Notes under the pieces: model-generated | Seen by the model: the letters and a program-made list of their open reading frames with translations, nothing else | The model's database searches: none | Told to the model about the DNA's origin: nothing | Shown: piece after piece, positions 1 through 12,573 of the stretch | How positions within the stretch are numbered: position 1 is the first letter of the stretch | How the letters are laid out: every line of letters begins with the position of its first letter | Position numbers and translations under genes: made by a program | Origin: Parasitella parasitica | Taxonomy: Eukaryota; Mucoromycota; Mucoromycetes; Mucorales; Mucoraceae | Assembly: GCA_025201805.1 (NCBI GenBank) | Contig: MU619314.1 | Coordinates: forward strand, 62,001-126,000 | DNA: 64,000 nt | Direction: 5' to 3'

Positions 1-51
<51 letters not shown>

Positions 52-781
52 TGTATACAAACAAAGATTAGGCATGATGATATTTGGTGGGAGAAATCTT
101 GACAATAGGTGCGCATAGTAAAATGCCCAACATGAAAGTTACTCTTTCCAGTAGAGTAACCATCGATTATCGCCCAGAGCTGTAAAAAAAAAACAGGGAG
201 ATTTGGTGCTATCCAACATCACGATGTGTAGGTTCTTTTATGTCCAAGGACTTTTCAACAGTGAGGAGCCACAGATAAAAAGTAACCACATGCCAAAGGA
301 TCTGCATTACTGTAATACCGATTTTTTTTTATTACGCACACTCCATTTTGCGAAAAGGAAACGGCATGTTTAATGTTAATGCTTGAACAGCGGCAGAGAG
401 TAATTTTGTCTGACTAGATCAAGTTCAACGTTTAGGCTGCGATAGATGAGTCTGAGCAATTGTGAGAGACACCACCCAAATCATGCCAAGCAAACTGTAA
501 AGTTTAGATATTGGCTCTGTGTTGATTCGAGGGGGTTTGACTTTTGGCCCAAAGTCCTGACCTCACCCTCTAATCAAAGATAGTTATAGCAATACTCGAT
601 ACTTTTGAAATAAACACGCTTTAGCCTTCAAAACTTGAGAATCCAAAAACGTTCTCCTGGCAAGTTTGCTTGGAGATGTTATATGGCTTTTTTTCGTATC
701 ACGGTATATTATGTGACCGCAGGATGTCTTCAGCTGTTTCTTCTCTTTACCGTATCGCCTTTGGTAACAAAAAAAAAGCGC
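1..781. other. Upstream intergenic DNA starting in poly-A
   Basis: The first 49 bases are a pure A run, probably a homopolymer at a contig or window edge. The rest, up to the ATG at 782, is AT-rich. I see no open frame that resembles a known protein on either strand, and no tRNA or snoRNA pattern. It presumably holds the promoter of the PNGase gene. Confidence 0.5.
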
Positions 782-1900
782 ATGAACACAGAAGAGATAA
801 ACAGCATAGCCCGCAAACTAACGCAACAATGGACAAGTCTTATTAAAAGCCGAATGCAAGCACCACCAAATGCCCAAGAAAAAGCTTTTATGAGGCAATT
901 GGAAACCAACGGCGGCGTCGTGTTTCAATACGAAAATCAGGAGCTACTGGTAAGGATATGGCTCAAATATTCAGCGTGTGCGTAATTTGATGGTGTATGC
1001 ATCAGAACAAGGCACTGGAACTGATACCACTACAGCGACTCTATGAAGAAGCTGAAGTCAGTCTGGAAGAGCAAGCCGGCGAAGGATCCCTGGAAGATTT
1101 AGTTATTCAAAGACTATTGCATTGGTTTAAGAACGAGTTCTTTATGTGGGTGAATCACCCGCCTTGTGATTACTGTCAAAACGTAGGCGAATAAGCATGT
1201 TTATGAAAGAAAGAGAAACTGACGTTCTTCTATCAGACGCAAACTCGCGGAATCAATCGGTTGCAGCCCACACATGAAGAGTTGCGCTTTGGTGCAGGAA
1301 TGGTAGAAGGGTATCACTGCCCATCGTGCGATCGGGTTACACGTTTTCCTCGCTACAAGTAAATTAATGAGTGTATAATTTCGCCACGAGCTAATATATA
1401 TGTATATATATTTGCAGTGATCCTGGCAGATTGCTCGAAACTAGACGAGGGCGTTGTGGAGAATGGGCTAATGTATACGATGGCAAGATAAACGAGATAA
1501 ATATACTGAAAACAAAGAGATATTTAGTGCTTTACATTGTGCTGCCGAGCGGTTGGTTCTGAGGCTCGTATTGTGTACGATACAACAGACCATGTATGGA
1601 CAGAAGTATATTCTGAATACGAACAACGATGGATTCATTGTGATTCATGCGAGGAGGCATGGGACAGAGTAGGTTTAAATGAGACATGTGCATCGCGCTG
1701 GTGGCTAACAGATGATGAGAAACTGTAGCCTTTGCTTTATAGTGTAGGATGGAGCAAGCAACTAAGTTACTGCACAGCCTTCTCAATCGATGAAGCGCTC
1801 GATGTGACGAAAAGATACACTAGAAACTGGCCGCAAGTGCTAAAGAGGCGCACTAAAATACACGAAGCAAGGTTGGCTATGGTGAGTTGGTGTCATGATC

Positions 1901-1932
<32 letters not shown>

Positions 1933-3161
1933 GATATTAATCATCATTTGGATCAGTTTTTGGAGGAATTGACAGCTAAACGTCAACAGCACTTGGATCA
2001 GCATAGGAAAGATATTATAAGCCAGAGACAGGCAAAGGAGCTGATCCAATTGGACCAAGATTGCAAGAAAGGTACCGTCAAAGACGATGAAATGATGGGC
2101 AGACAAAGTGGTAAAAGTTAAACAAATAGTATTTATGGTTATAATATTGATGAAATTGGCCAAAAGGATCCTTGGCATGGCGTGCAGCACGAGGTGAGAC
2201 AGGAGGAGCAGCAACTACAGAGAACCTCATGACTCAAATGGACCTCAATGGCTGTGGTAATTCTCTACACTATCTATTATGCGAGCTATCCATCTAACGG
2301 CTGTCTAGAGAAGCAAAAAATCCAGACAAAATATACGCTCTCGGGACATGCGATTATGCAGTGCGATAGCCAATCATTCATCCCTGATGTTCCGTATATT
2401 CGCATCACAGAAGCAAAGTCGGACCAGCGAGGTAGCGTGTATTGCAAGCAAACAATCCAACTCGACAGCCGACTCCAAGGCATAGAAATTGAGTTTGCGT
2501 TTCGCATTACCGACGCAAATGGCGGGAGCGCTGTGAATGGAGCAGATGGATTCGCATTTGTTATTCAGGCACAAAACGAGCATGCGCTTGGAGGTGGTGG
2601 GTGCGAGCTGGGCTATGGCGGTATTATGAATAGGTAGCATCGTACACTAAAATATGCCAACGTCTGCTTTTTTTGGTACTAATACACTTGTTGGCTCTAT
2701 AGCCTGGCTGTCGAATTCGACACGTATAAAAGGTATCAAAACATACATTGTTTGTTTATTCATGACATTGTTTATTTACATGCAGCATTATTTTTAGCTC
2801 AGATAGATGCGAGGATCCATCGGATAATCATATCAGTGTTCACGGGAGACTACCGCCTTTGGGTAACTCGAGCCATCAAAATTTTTCATTAGGGCACACT
2901 GTACGTATCCCTCGTTTGAATTGTGGGCAATGGATAAAATCAAAGATCAGGCTATTACGCAGTGGTACAATCGAAGTAGGTTTAGCAGAAGCTGCTGATA
3001 GAGATTATATTCAGGTCCTGAAAATTAGCAATCAAAATTTTATGGACTATTTGATGCCCAAAGAGAAGGCGTGGGTAGGGTTTACAGCTAGCACTGGTGG
3101 GCTTTCAGAAAATCATGATGTGCAACTGATTTCTTCATTTGAATTCACTGGCGATAATTAA
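782..3161 (+). CDS. PNG1: Peptide:N-glycanase (PNGase) with C-terminal L-type lectin domain
   Basis: Cytosolic enzyme that removes N-glycans from misfolded glycoproteins retrotranslocated from the ER, upstream of the proteasome. The coding sequence is split by several short introns; one clear case is 1669-1728, where GACAGA joins CCTTTG without changing frame. Visible in order: an N-terminal helical region, the [11 protein letters not shown] block followed by a CxxC zinc site, a second CxxC (HCPSCD), then the transglutaminase-like core with Cys in GRCGEW, His in DHVW and Asp in HCDSCE, the complete catalytic triad. A charged, partly RE-repeat linker follows. The C-terminal third reads as an L-type lectin fold: [11 protein letters not shown], a DGFAFVIQ block, a [11 protein letters not shown] block, AVEFDTYK and [10 protein letters not shown]. 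The start was chosen at the first ATG in frame with the conserved N-terminus. Family PNGases of animals carry a different sugar-binding (PAW) domain at this place; yeast Png1 has none. I am sure of the PNGase and fairly sure of the lectin; exact joins around 2111-2250 are uncertain. Confidence 0.9.
1909..1932. repeat. (AG)12 dinucleotide microsatellite inside PNG1
   Basis: Twelve uninterrupted AG units. Read through, they encode alternating Arg-Glu in the linker between PNGase core and lectin. A perfect GTGAGT donor at 1882 and the AG at 1931-1932 would also define a 51-nt, phase-preserving intron that removes the tract, so both readings keep the frame. Confidence 0.85.
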
Positions 3162-3671
3162 TATAAAAACTGAGGATGATATTCACTGTTATTACACCAC
3201 ATATAATAGTAAAAATAAAAAAAAAGGGGGGGGGGTTGCTCACTCTCACTCTCACTCTCTTATACAGTTTTTGTCAAACCTTTCCGTTGCACAGAACTGT
3301 AGATCAGAAAATCACATCTTTTTTCTTTATTCGAAACCATGTAGAGTGTTATGAGATACCGTATATCACAGGCAGCCATGATGCTTCTCCTTGGTTGATA
3401 TTCGTATTTACAAAAGCGTCTTTTCAGTGATGGTGGAAATCCTATGGCGGGTGTATATTTCTATTATTATATCCCTGTCGAATATATCAAGATGCATCCC
3501 TTACAAGTTTGTACTTGTAATAACTTATTTTTTACTCCCTTCTTTCCCCTTTTTTCCAGTGTATACTCTCGCAAAAGTAGTAAGGGATATATGATAAACA
3601 AAGAATAATGCTATAAACCCTTTTTTTTTCTTTTCTTCTTGTCTCCGTTTCTTCTCTTTCATACACAAAAA
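3162..3671. other. Intergenic: PNG1 3' end and next promoter
   Basis: Holds an A8-G9 homopolymer junction and a short CTCACT-type repeat near 3215-3262. Small open frames here have no conserved look. Nothing else seen. Confidence 0.5.
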
Positions 3672-4767
3672 ATGCGTCTCTACATTTTATATTTTGTACT
3701 AGTAGTGTATGTTATTTTGACTGATGCCAGGGTCGACTATATAAAAAGAGGTAAATACAGTAAAAAGAAAAAAGTGACAAGTCATACAGGGCAAATGTGC
3801 TAACCTCTATCCATAGCCGAAGAACCAGGTATATAACCAGAATTTTCTGCTACCGAATATATCAGCAAGATATTGAATTTATATGTATAGGTAGTGCACA
3901 GCCAACTGCAGCCGCTCCTCCACCACAAGCATCTGAAAACAACAATCCACAACCACAGCCAGCCAGCACAGCTACAGCAGTAGTAACAGCACAAACCAAC
4001 TCGGGTGGACCACCTGCTGGCGGCAGTTTGCCTCAGCAACAGCAACCCGGTGGAAGCGGGCCTGTGAACACAGCGTTATCGCCAGCCAGTAATGGCACTC
4101 AAGCGAATGCAACACAATCTGCCCCACCTAACAATGCAAATCCATTTGCTGGCAAACCCACCTTTGCTTCTTTCTCAAATGATATCCCACCTGCTTATTT
4201 GACCTGGAAAAAGCCTATCCCCAACCAGACGTTTCCTCCACTTTATAAGATTGGCGTTTCCAACATGTCGTTTGAATGGACTGTAGACCCAAATGTGCTC
4301 AAAGTGCAACCCGCTAACCTTACCGTTGCTCTCGCTAACCCTCAAAAACAAACATTCACAGCGGCTATTGTCCCTGGTACAGCAACTTCCGCAAACTGGG
4401 ACTTGGCTCATCTTCCACCTGGATCGCCATTGATGGTGGGATACTACACAGTGTGGGTGTATGATCAAAGAGGGCCCAAAGCATTCCCTAGCCCTGGCTG
4501 GTTAATGCCTGATTCAAGACTGGTCGTTGCCATGTACTCTACAGAAGCATATGTAGGACGCACAGACTGTGAGTTTTTTTTTTTTTTTTTTGGTTATTTT
4601 GTCATTTTTTGGTATTCGAACCTAACATCATTACTATAGCCATGTTCTGCCCTACGTGTTATTTAGGCGCTGGCGGGTCTTTCCGCGAATCATTCCTGCC
4701 GTTGATCACAGCATTCGGTGTAGCCGCAGTAACTTCAGTAGTCATGTTGATTGGAATTCTCAATTAA
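3672..4767 (+). CDS. Secreted, membrane-anchored DUF7137-like protein
   Basis: The ATG at 3672 opens a hydrophobic signal peptide (MRLYILYFVLVVYVILTDA). After an intron ending just before 3900 comes a low-complexity Pro/Gln/Ala/Ser/Thr-rich region with NxS/T sites, then a compact domain beginning near FSNDIPPAYLTWKKP and ending YSTEAYVGRTD. A last exon after the intron that starts around 4569 and ends with TAG just before 4640 adds a CPTC motif and a C-terminal membrane helix (FLPLITAFGVAAVTSVVML), stopping at 4767. This order (signal, Ser/Thr-rich stalk, one beta-type domain, CxxC, terminal helix) matches the fungal DUF7137 family as I remember it. Its function is unknown; a cell-surface role is inferred from topology. 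No catalytic motif is visible. Confidence 0.7.
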
Positions 4768-5755
4768 TTATACTAGTAATACCACGCATATTTTGTACAC
4801 AATCCCTCCCCTTTTACATCTGGAATAATAAACACAGACTCTTTCATATTATATACATATTTTGATTGCAAGCGATAGACACAGATGCATTTGATCCCAA
4901 TCAAGAAAGAGTCTCCCCTGCACACGCGGAATTCTCAGCATATTTTGTTTCAACAATATAGAATATGCCCATCTCTTGCCCGTCATTCTTTAAACAAATG
5001 ACAAGTCAAAAGGTAGCAGTAGAAGAGGAGCGTTTTTTTTTGTAGCTGCTAGTGCAAGTATAACGGGTATATGGTTAATTCACCCAACTTCTTTTCTGTT
5101 GGATGACATGAAACCCAAGCGTGGTTTCGGTTACGTGTGCTAATATTAGGTGCCATACTATTGCATTTTCCACATATCCAAAATATGTTGCGAACTATAA
5201 AGTTTTCCCACTATTTTTTTTTTTTTTTTTTTTTNNNNNNNNNNTTTTTTTTTTTTTTTACTTGAGAAAAAATAAAGACAACATTGTTTGAAAGAATGTG
5301 GAACTAATGTTTATCAAAATAGAGATTCTACTTATAAGGTATTGGAACCCCAACAAATACGGCGAATGATTTTCGGTTGATTTGGAAATAACACTCATAC
5401 CAAATATTAATTAAACATTCTATCGCCTCATGATTATATTGTACCGTTTGCTATAGACAATGATGGCCTCACAAGTATACTATGCCTACATAATGTTGAT
5501 ACAGGATTAAACAAATTGTCAGATGGCGGAAACGGTTACAATGATGATGATGATGCCAAGTGTCAGCATTTGAGACATCACCTAACAAAATCCAAAAAAA
5601 AAAAAAAAAGATCTACACTCATCAGCGGAATTTCAGCCATATTCGCAATGTAAAAATGCACAGAAAAAGTATATAAATATCCAAGGTATACCGCCCATCT
5701 TTCTTTTTATCTTCTTCTTTGCAAATCAATTTAGCTCACCTATCTATTCTACATA
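4768..5755. other. Intergenic with assembly gap and promoter of GDP-mannose pyrophosphorylase
   Basis: Contains the N gap at 5235-5244 inside a T tract, a short GAT repeat near 5540-5552, an A run near 5595-5608, and a TATAAATA-like element near 5670, about 85 bases before the next ATG. No gene is visible. Confidence 0.5.
5235..5244. other. Assembly gap (10 N) in poly-T
   Basis: Ten N flanked by long T runs on both sides. It represents an unresolved homopolymer of unknown true length. Confidence 0.98.
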
Positions 5756-7056
5756 ATGAAAGCACTTATTCTTGTTGGAGGTACGTTGATGAGAACATGT
5801 AGCACTGGTGTGTATTCGTCAATTAACCAGCATTGCATCAGGTTTCGGTACCCGCCTTAGACCCCTCACTCTCACCCTTCCAAAGCCTCTTGTAGAATTT
5901 GCCAACAAGCCCATGATCCTTCATCAAATTGAAAGCCTCGCAAAGGTAAAAAAAAAAAAAAATCACCATTTAGTGTTCAAATTGAGTTTGTGATTGATGT
6001 CATTTTACAAACTACATTAGGCTGGTGTAACTGATATCGTCTTGGCTGTCAATTACCGCCCTGAAATCATGGTCGCTGCTTTACAGGAATATGAAGCTAT
6101 TTATAACGTCAAGATCACTTTCTCCGTTGAAACAGAGCCTCTAGGAACGGCTGGCCCCTTGGCTCTGGCTCGTGAGATCCTAGCCAAAGACGACTCGCCC
6201 TTCTTTGTCCTCAATAGTGATATCATCTGCGATTTCCCATTCGAGCAACTGAGAGACTTCCATTTGTCTCACGGCTGCCAAGGCACCATTGCGGTAACAA
6301 AAGTCGACGACCCCTCCAAATACGGTGTCGTCGTTAACAAGCCAGGCTCGTCCAGAATTAGCAGATTCGTTGAGAAGCCCCAGGAATTCATTTCGAACAA
6401 GATCAATGCCGGTATGTACATTTTGAGCCCTTCCGTTCTGGATCGCATTGAGGTATGTTTGTGTATTTATGCATCTTTTTGAAATTGTTGTCGAATGATG
6501 GAACTGACATGTGCTTCATATATAGCTGAAGCCTACTTCCATTGAAAAGGAAGTGTTCCCTCTCATCGCCCAAGCCGGCCAGCTGCACACGTTTGATCTT
6601 GATGGGTTCTGGATGGATGTCGGCCAACCCAAGGATTTCTTGACTGGTACCTGTCTTTATTTGTCTCATTTAGCAAAGAAGCAGCCTGAACACCTTGCAA
6701 ACCCCACTCTGGAGTTTATTCATAAGGGCAATGTCATGGTGCATCCCTCTGCCAAAATTGGCAAGGATTGTCGCATTGGCCCCAATGTCGTTGTCGGCCC
6801 CAATGTAGTCATCGGTGATGGTGTTCGTCTCCAACGCTGTGTGATTTTGGAAGGTGTTCAGATAAAGGACTTTGCTTGGGTCAACTCCAGCATCATCGGC
6901 TGGCATTCTTCAGTAGGTCGCTGGTCTCGTATTGAAGGATGCTCGGTCCTGGGAGACGATGTAACCGTCAATGACGAAATTTATATTAACGGTGGTTCTA
7001 TTTTACCTCACAAAGGCATCTCTGCCAACATTACTGAGCCCAAGATCGTTATGTAA
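5756..7056 (+). CDS. PSA1: Mannose-1-phosphate guanylyltransferase (GDP-mannose pyrophosphorylase)
   Basis: Makes GDP-mannose from mannose-1-phosphate and GTP in the cytosol, feeding N- and O-glycosylation, GPI anchors and mannan. Exons 5756-5780, 5842-5945, 6021-6452 and 6526-7056 join cleanly to a 363-residue protein, close to the fungal norm of about 360. The N-terminus reads [20 protein letters not shown], the nucleotidyltransferase signature; then come [23 protein letters not shown] with the metal-binding Asp, and GFWMDVGQP. The C-terminal part is a left-handed beta-helix of hexapeptide repeats ([20 protein letters not shown]) ending in the usual KIVM. The first intron splits the glycine-rich signature. 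All key residues are present. Also called MPG1/VIG9. Confidence 0.97.
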
Positions 7057-7303
7057 ATTATCAAAAACTCCATGCCTTCTTCTACTATACATACTATTCG
7101 CCTATTAATCGTTATTTTTTTTTTTTTTTTGTTTTTATTTATTCATTACAAGTTTCCTTTTCCTAAATTCATACAAATACGAATAAATAAACTATTATTT
7201 TTCAATGCTTCAGCTCATACAAAATCAAACAGCGTTTTTGAAAATGGAATTAATAAAAAAGAATTCTACAATAGAGATGGTTCATTGCTTTTATTTTACA
7301 AAT

Positions 7304-10300
7304 TTACTGGAAATGACCCGTATTATTATTATTACTATTGTAAGTCGGGGCAGCTGTGTTTAATGGGCGAATTTCTTGAAAAAAGGGAGTTGGTCGTAGT
7401 TGATTTGCAGTATTTGGCGAAACGGCGGCGGCGGCAGCGGCGGCAGCGGCAGCAGCAGCAGCAGCAGTAATAATGACAGGAGCAGGGGCCGGTGATGCAA
7501 CAGGAGCCGGTGAAATACTCGGATAATTAGGTTTTGGTCGAAGCTCGATTTTGCGTTCAAAATAAGTATTGAACGTACTTGTGCCATATGCAGCAAGCGT
7601 ATTCAAGTCGTGTCTCTTTTTGACATGGCTCTCCTTCAGACTAGCAAACTCTTCGGCTTTCGTTTCGGGATCAGGTATAAGCATTTCGAGCTCGCGAATT
7701 CTTGCTTCATAATAAACTTCATTTTCGTAAAAATTGATGTAGCCGTGAATTACTTGGTGTAAAGTGTTGTTGAGTCGTTCATTGTAGAAAGCAAACTTCA
7801 AATGGAATCTATCTGTTGCGACCAGTTGCGGCATGCCCTGCTTAAGCTCGTTGATGTATTCTTGATCCATCTTGTCCTTTGAAAATTGATGCACAAGTCT
7901 CCACATTTCAGAAAGCTTTGCGTTCTTTGAATCTATGTATTGAGCAGTTGGCGCATTCAGCGTAGTGGGATGTTCAGCCCTGTACTTGTTGATGATATCG
8001 AGGATTCCGGGCAGAACAATACTGTTCCACAGCTGTTCCTGATAGCCAGATGGGATGATCCAGTCCCATTCCGATAGAGCCACCTGCTTTGGTAGGACTT
8101 GAGGCTGCATTTCAAGTACTCGTTTACGTTGCGCCTCCTCCTTCAAAGCTCCCATCTGCTGTTTTTGTGCAGGTGTCATCAATGCCAAGAGTGCTGTTTC
8201 TATCTCCTTTTTCGACTTTTTTTGTCTCTTCGAAGGCTGTTGCTGACCGTCATCAAGCTTAGTCTTCTTTACCGGTTTTTGGGCAGTTAAAGCTGGCTTC
8301 TGAGCTTCAGGATCATTAGGTACACCATCGTCTTCGCTCTCGCTTTCATGGAATAAGATAAATTCTTCATCCACTGTTGGTTTTTTGTCCTTTGCCTTTT
8401 CCAAGGACGCTGATTTGTTTGTGCTTGATTCAGCATACGACTACAAGACAAAGTGAGCATCATTTAGTACGGGAATTCAGGGCAACAAGCAACAAGCAAC
8501 AAGCGACAAGCAGCAAGCAACAAGCAACAAGCAACAAGCAACAAATGGCTTACCACAGCAGTTCTCTTACGGCCACCTCTGCCCATTCTCAATTCAGCTT
8601 CACGTTTCTCCTTCTTCTTCTGCTCCTTTTGGGCCTGTTGTTCCATCAAGAACTTTTCCCAAAAGTCCGTTTCATTTTCTTTGGATGTCTCGCTCACTTC
8701 AAGCTCTTCAGTAGTACCGTCTGCCCGCCAGACCTTGGCATACGAGAAATTCATCATATTTTGGTCCTTTTCAATGCCTTCCAGCTCCTCGACTTCCTTG
8801 ATTTGTAATTCAGTAGCTGCCTCGCGATACTGTTCACGATCTAATAAATTGTCTATGGCCGTTTCGTCGTAGCGAATGTCTTTGGAGTCGTCATCGTCAA
8901 ACAGGGCCTCTGTGCCGAATTTAAGAATAGACTCGAGGTCCTCAATCTGCTCCTCCTCCTCAGCCTTCATTCTTTCCACAACAACGTGTTCTAACGCCAT
9001 CTTCTTCTTGCCAATCTGCAAGATCTTTTCTTCAACGGAGAAACGCGTCATGAAGCGATAAATGATGACCATGTTGGCCTGGCCGATACGATGCGCACGG
9101 CTGATGGCTTGCAGATCAGCGTAAGGGTTAAAGTCAGAGTCCCAGATGATCACGGTATCAGCAGTGGCCAAGTTGATACCAACACCACCAGCACGCGTAG
9201 ACAGTAAAAAGACGTTGATTTTTGAGTTTGGAGCATTGAATGCATCAATCGCCTTGACACGGTGTGTCTCCTTGGTGCTGCCGTCAATACGAACGTACTT
9301 GACCAACTCGTAGTCCAGGTAATCTTCGATGATGTCCAAGTTTCGGGTCATTGTCGAGAAAATCAGAACGCGATGGCCTTGCTCTAGGATTTTAGGCAAC
9401 ATCTGATGGAACAGCTTGAGTTTGCCGCAGGCTTCAATCATGGATTTCTGAACATCTTCGGCCGAGGGCTGCTCCAACTCAACACCGGCCAGCAGATAAG
9501 GATGATTCAATGTTTTTCTAAGGTTGGTAAAGATGCTACTCAGTCCTTTTTGTCGTTTTGTGCCGGTTGCTTCCGTCAACGTTTCCACAATCTCCTTGCT
9601 CAAACAAAGCTTGTACACTTCCTTTTGCAACGGCGTCATAGTGACGGGGACTATCAGCTCGTATTTGGGAGGCAGCTTCTTCAAAACCTCCTGCTTTGTC
9701 CGTCTCAGGAAATAAGGCTTCAGCCGCGAATGCAATTCTTCTATTTGTGGTCTAGTCATCTCTTCGTAATGGTCTGCTTCGTCGCCCTGAAATTCTTTGG
9801 GCTGGATAAAGTGCATAATGTTGAAAAGCTCTCGCAGTCTATTCTGCAGTGGGGTACCGGTAAGCAGCACAATGTGATCCACCTTTAATCGTGCCAAGGT
9901 CTTGAATAGCAAAGATTCGTCATTTTTGAGTCTTTGGGATTCATCGACAATAAGCACAGGCCAGAAAACGTCGTGCAGCTTGGACGATTCACAAGAAGAT
10001 TCATACGTAGAAATCACAACATGGCACTTTAGCTGGCCCTTTGAATCAAATATTTCGTTGTCCAAGGCTAGCTTACGGGCTTGGCTTTGACCAAAGTAAG
10101 GAACAACGATCAGTTCAGGTGCCCACTTTGTGAATTCTCGCACCCAGTTTGTTGCTGTACTATTGGGCACAACAATAAAGAAGGGATATATAACAAATTT
10201 GCGGTACAAGTAGTATAGAAATGATATAATTTGGATTGTTTTTCCCAACCCCATATCATCTGCTAAAATGCAAGGCTGGCTTTTCTCCCATTGATAAATA

Positions 10301-12084
10301 AGCCAACTGCCGTAAGAAAGAAAAAACATGAATACAACAAAAAAAAAAAAAAAAGCTTGAAACAAAAAGAGTGTATCTGAACTTACTTGAGCGCTTCAAT
10401 CTGGTGCTTCATCAGGGTACCACCTTTAATGAAATCAGGCTGCATCTTCAGTTCACGCGATTCATAGCTTTCTAATGTAGCTGCCGAACGAACATTGGCA
10501 ACGAGGCCTCTCATATTCTTGGGCGGTGTCACTTTGGAAGCTTGGATATATCGTTTCAAGGCGTTTTCGTAATCATCATAGAGCCTTTCATCCTCTTTTG
10601 GCGGCGGCTCGTCCCAGACGGCTGTCATTACAAGGAGAAAAAAAAAATCAATGTCGATTCTAGTAAATAACGCAATAAAAGGACATACCATCAGCATATT
10701 CGGTATCTTTAAACACTGCCAGCACCTTTTCAGCTTGCTCGTGTTTTTTATCAGCCCAAACAACATCCAAAATTCTATCAATGCACACTACATCTTCGGA
10801 AAGAGGGATGAGACCCTCCTTTTCCTTTCGCTTGATATAGGCACGGTGCAAAGTAGGCGCAAGGTTGGCGATCCATTTTGCAGACACCCAGCTGGCATGT
10901 CGGTACGACAAATCCTTCCATTTAACATAATATTCTAATCTGCCATCCACCTTTCTCTCGCCAGCAACAGCCTGGGGCTTCTTGTCTTTTAAAAAGGTGA
11001 CACACTCTATGCACTGTCCGCTGCGATACACATCCACCATATCCGCTGCTTTCATCTTTTCGCGTAGTTCCGATGAGGTGCCAGGTATAATACAATCATG
11101 GTGATATGAAGTGTTGCAGGTGACGCAGCGGAATGGGGTTATTGCAGCTCCTCTTGTCTTTAATATGCTGATGTCGCATCGGGAGCAGTTGAGGCTTCGA
11201 GCACACTTTAGACATTTTAAATTCTTTGTAACCTTGTCAATCATCTTGTAAGAGGATATACAATTGTTGTGCATGGCTACAGAGCAGGTTTGACATAGCA
11301 GTAGCCTAGTCCTTTTAGCCTGTAAACCAATCTCAATTTTATCATCCTTGCTGGAAGCGTCTGTGGCATTTCCTGTCCTGTAGCAACGAAGACAGTATTC
11401 AGAGTGATATTCCAGATATAGATCGTCTGTATACGGCTTTATGTAGACTGATACTGGTTTCTTTGGGGTGCGTTCCTCTCGTTGTTCAGGGTAAAACTCG
11501 TTTTTAAATGACCTGGGTTTAGCTGTCAATCTACCACGACTTGTCTGTCTGTTGCCTGTGGCTTCTTCTGAAGACTCACTGTCGATCTCAGAATCTATGT
11601 TGCTGTTGTCGTCAGAGTCCAGCTCGTCCTGGTAGTCATCCGATCCATCATTTTCTACTATCAAACGTGTGCTGCTCCGGGTTTTGGCTGCTTTCGTCCT
11701 TAATCTGGGACTTGGTTCCTTTCGATTGAGCGCTTCGAATTGCTGTACCAATGCTGAGTATTTTTCTTTCAAATCTTTCGATGGGACCTACTCGACATCC
11801 ACAAAAAAAAAAGAAAAAAAGGGGAGTTGTAGAAGGGGACATTGAAGATTACTGTATGTCCATCACTTGATATCTTACCTTCTTTATTTGACCATCTTTG
11901 AATTTTACCATGTAATCAAGTGTTCCGCTAGTCGATAATGAACTTTTGAGAATCTTTTTGATGGAAGGCTGATGACACCATGGCTCTACTTTCAACTGGA
12001 TTGGCTTGAACCTTTCTTTGGCAATCTAAATTCTGCTTAGCTGACGTTTCATTTAGTCAATTGTCGTCCTACCTTTGTTTTCAT
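7304..12084 (-). CDS. CHD/Mi-2 (Mit1-type) SNF2 chromatin remodeller
   Basis: ATP-dependent nucleosome remodeller, nuclear. On the minus strand the ATG at 12084 starts a short exon (MKTK), followed by a chromo-like stretch (YMVKFKDGQIKKVP), an acidic Ser-rich segment, a Cys/His-rich double PHD-like zinc finger (CLRCYRTG ... CQTCSVAMHNNC ... CSRCDI ... CVTCNTSYHHDC), a chromodomain (YYVKWKDLSYRHASWV) and the SNF2 motor: ILADDMGLGKTIQ (motif I), VDESQRLKN (DExx box, here DESQ), LLTGTPLQN, then the helicase C lobe with STRAGGVGINL and ISRAHRIGQ. After the intron 8441-8567 a C-terminal exon with a KRQKKSKK basic patch ends in a poly-Ala tract and stops at 7304. The order fits CHD3/4 and fission-yeast Mit1 of SHREC, so a role in transcriptional silencing is inferred. 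DESQ for the common DESH/DEAH is the one change in a core motif. It is divergent from the chitin synthase. Confidence 0.9.
7423..7468. repeat. GCN trinucleotide tract encoding poly-Ala
   Basis: Imperfect CGG/CAG triplets on the plus strand read as GCC/GCT on the coding (minus) strand and give a run of about 14-15 Ala near the C-terminus of the chromatin remodeller. Confidence 0.85.
8483..8544. repeat. 7-bp minisatellite (CAACAAG) in the last intron of the remodeller
   Basis: Nearly nine tandem CAACAAG units, two of them variants (CGACAAG, CAGCAAG), with the last unit truncated. The array lies inside the intron spanning 8441-8567, next to the donor. Confidence 0.9.

Positions 12085-12573
<489 letters not shown>

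Noticed and set aside
1-49. Poly-A as a telomere, mRNA tail or retroelement end
   Set aside because: Nothing upstream is visible and no target duplication or element follows; a homopolymer at the window edge is the simplest reading.
1669-1728. Stop codon inside the PNGase core
   Set aside because: It is the TAG acceptor of a 60-nt intron; the spliced product reads [10 protein letters not shown] as in the family.
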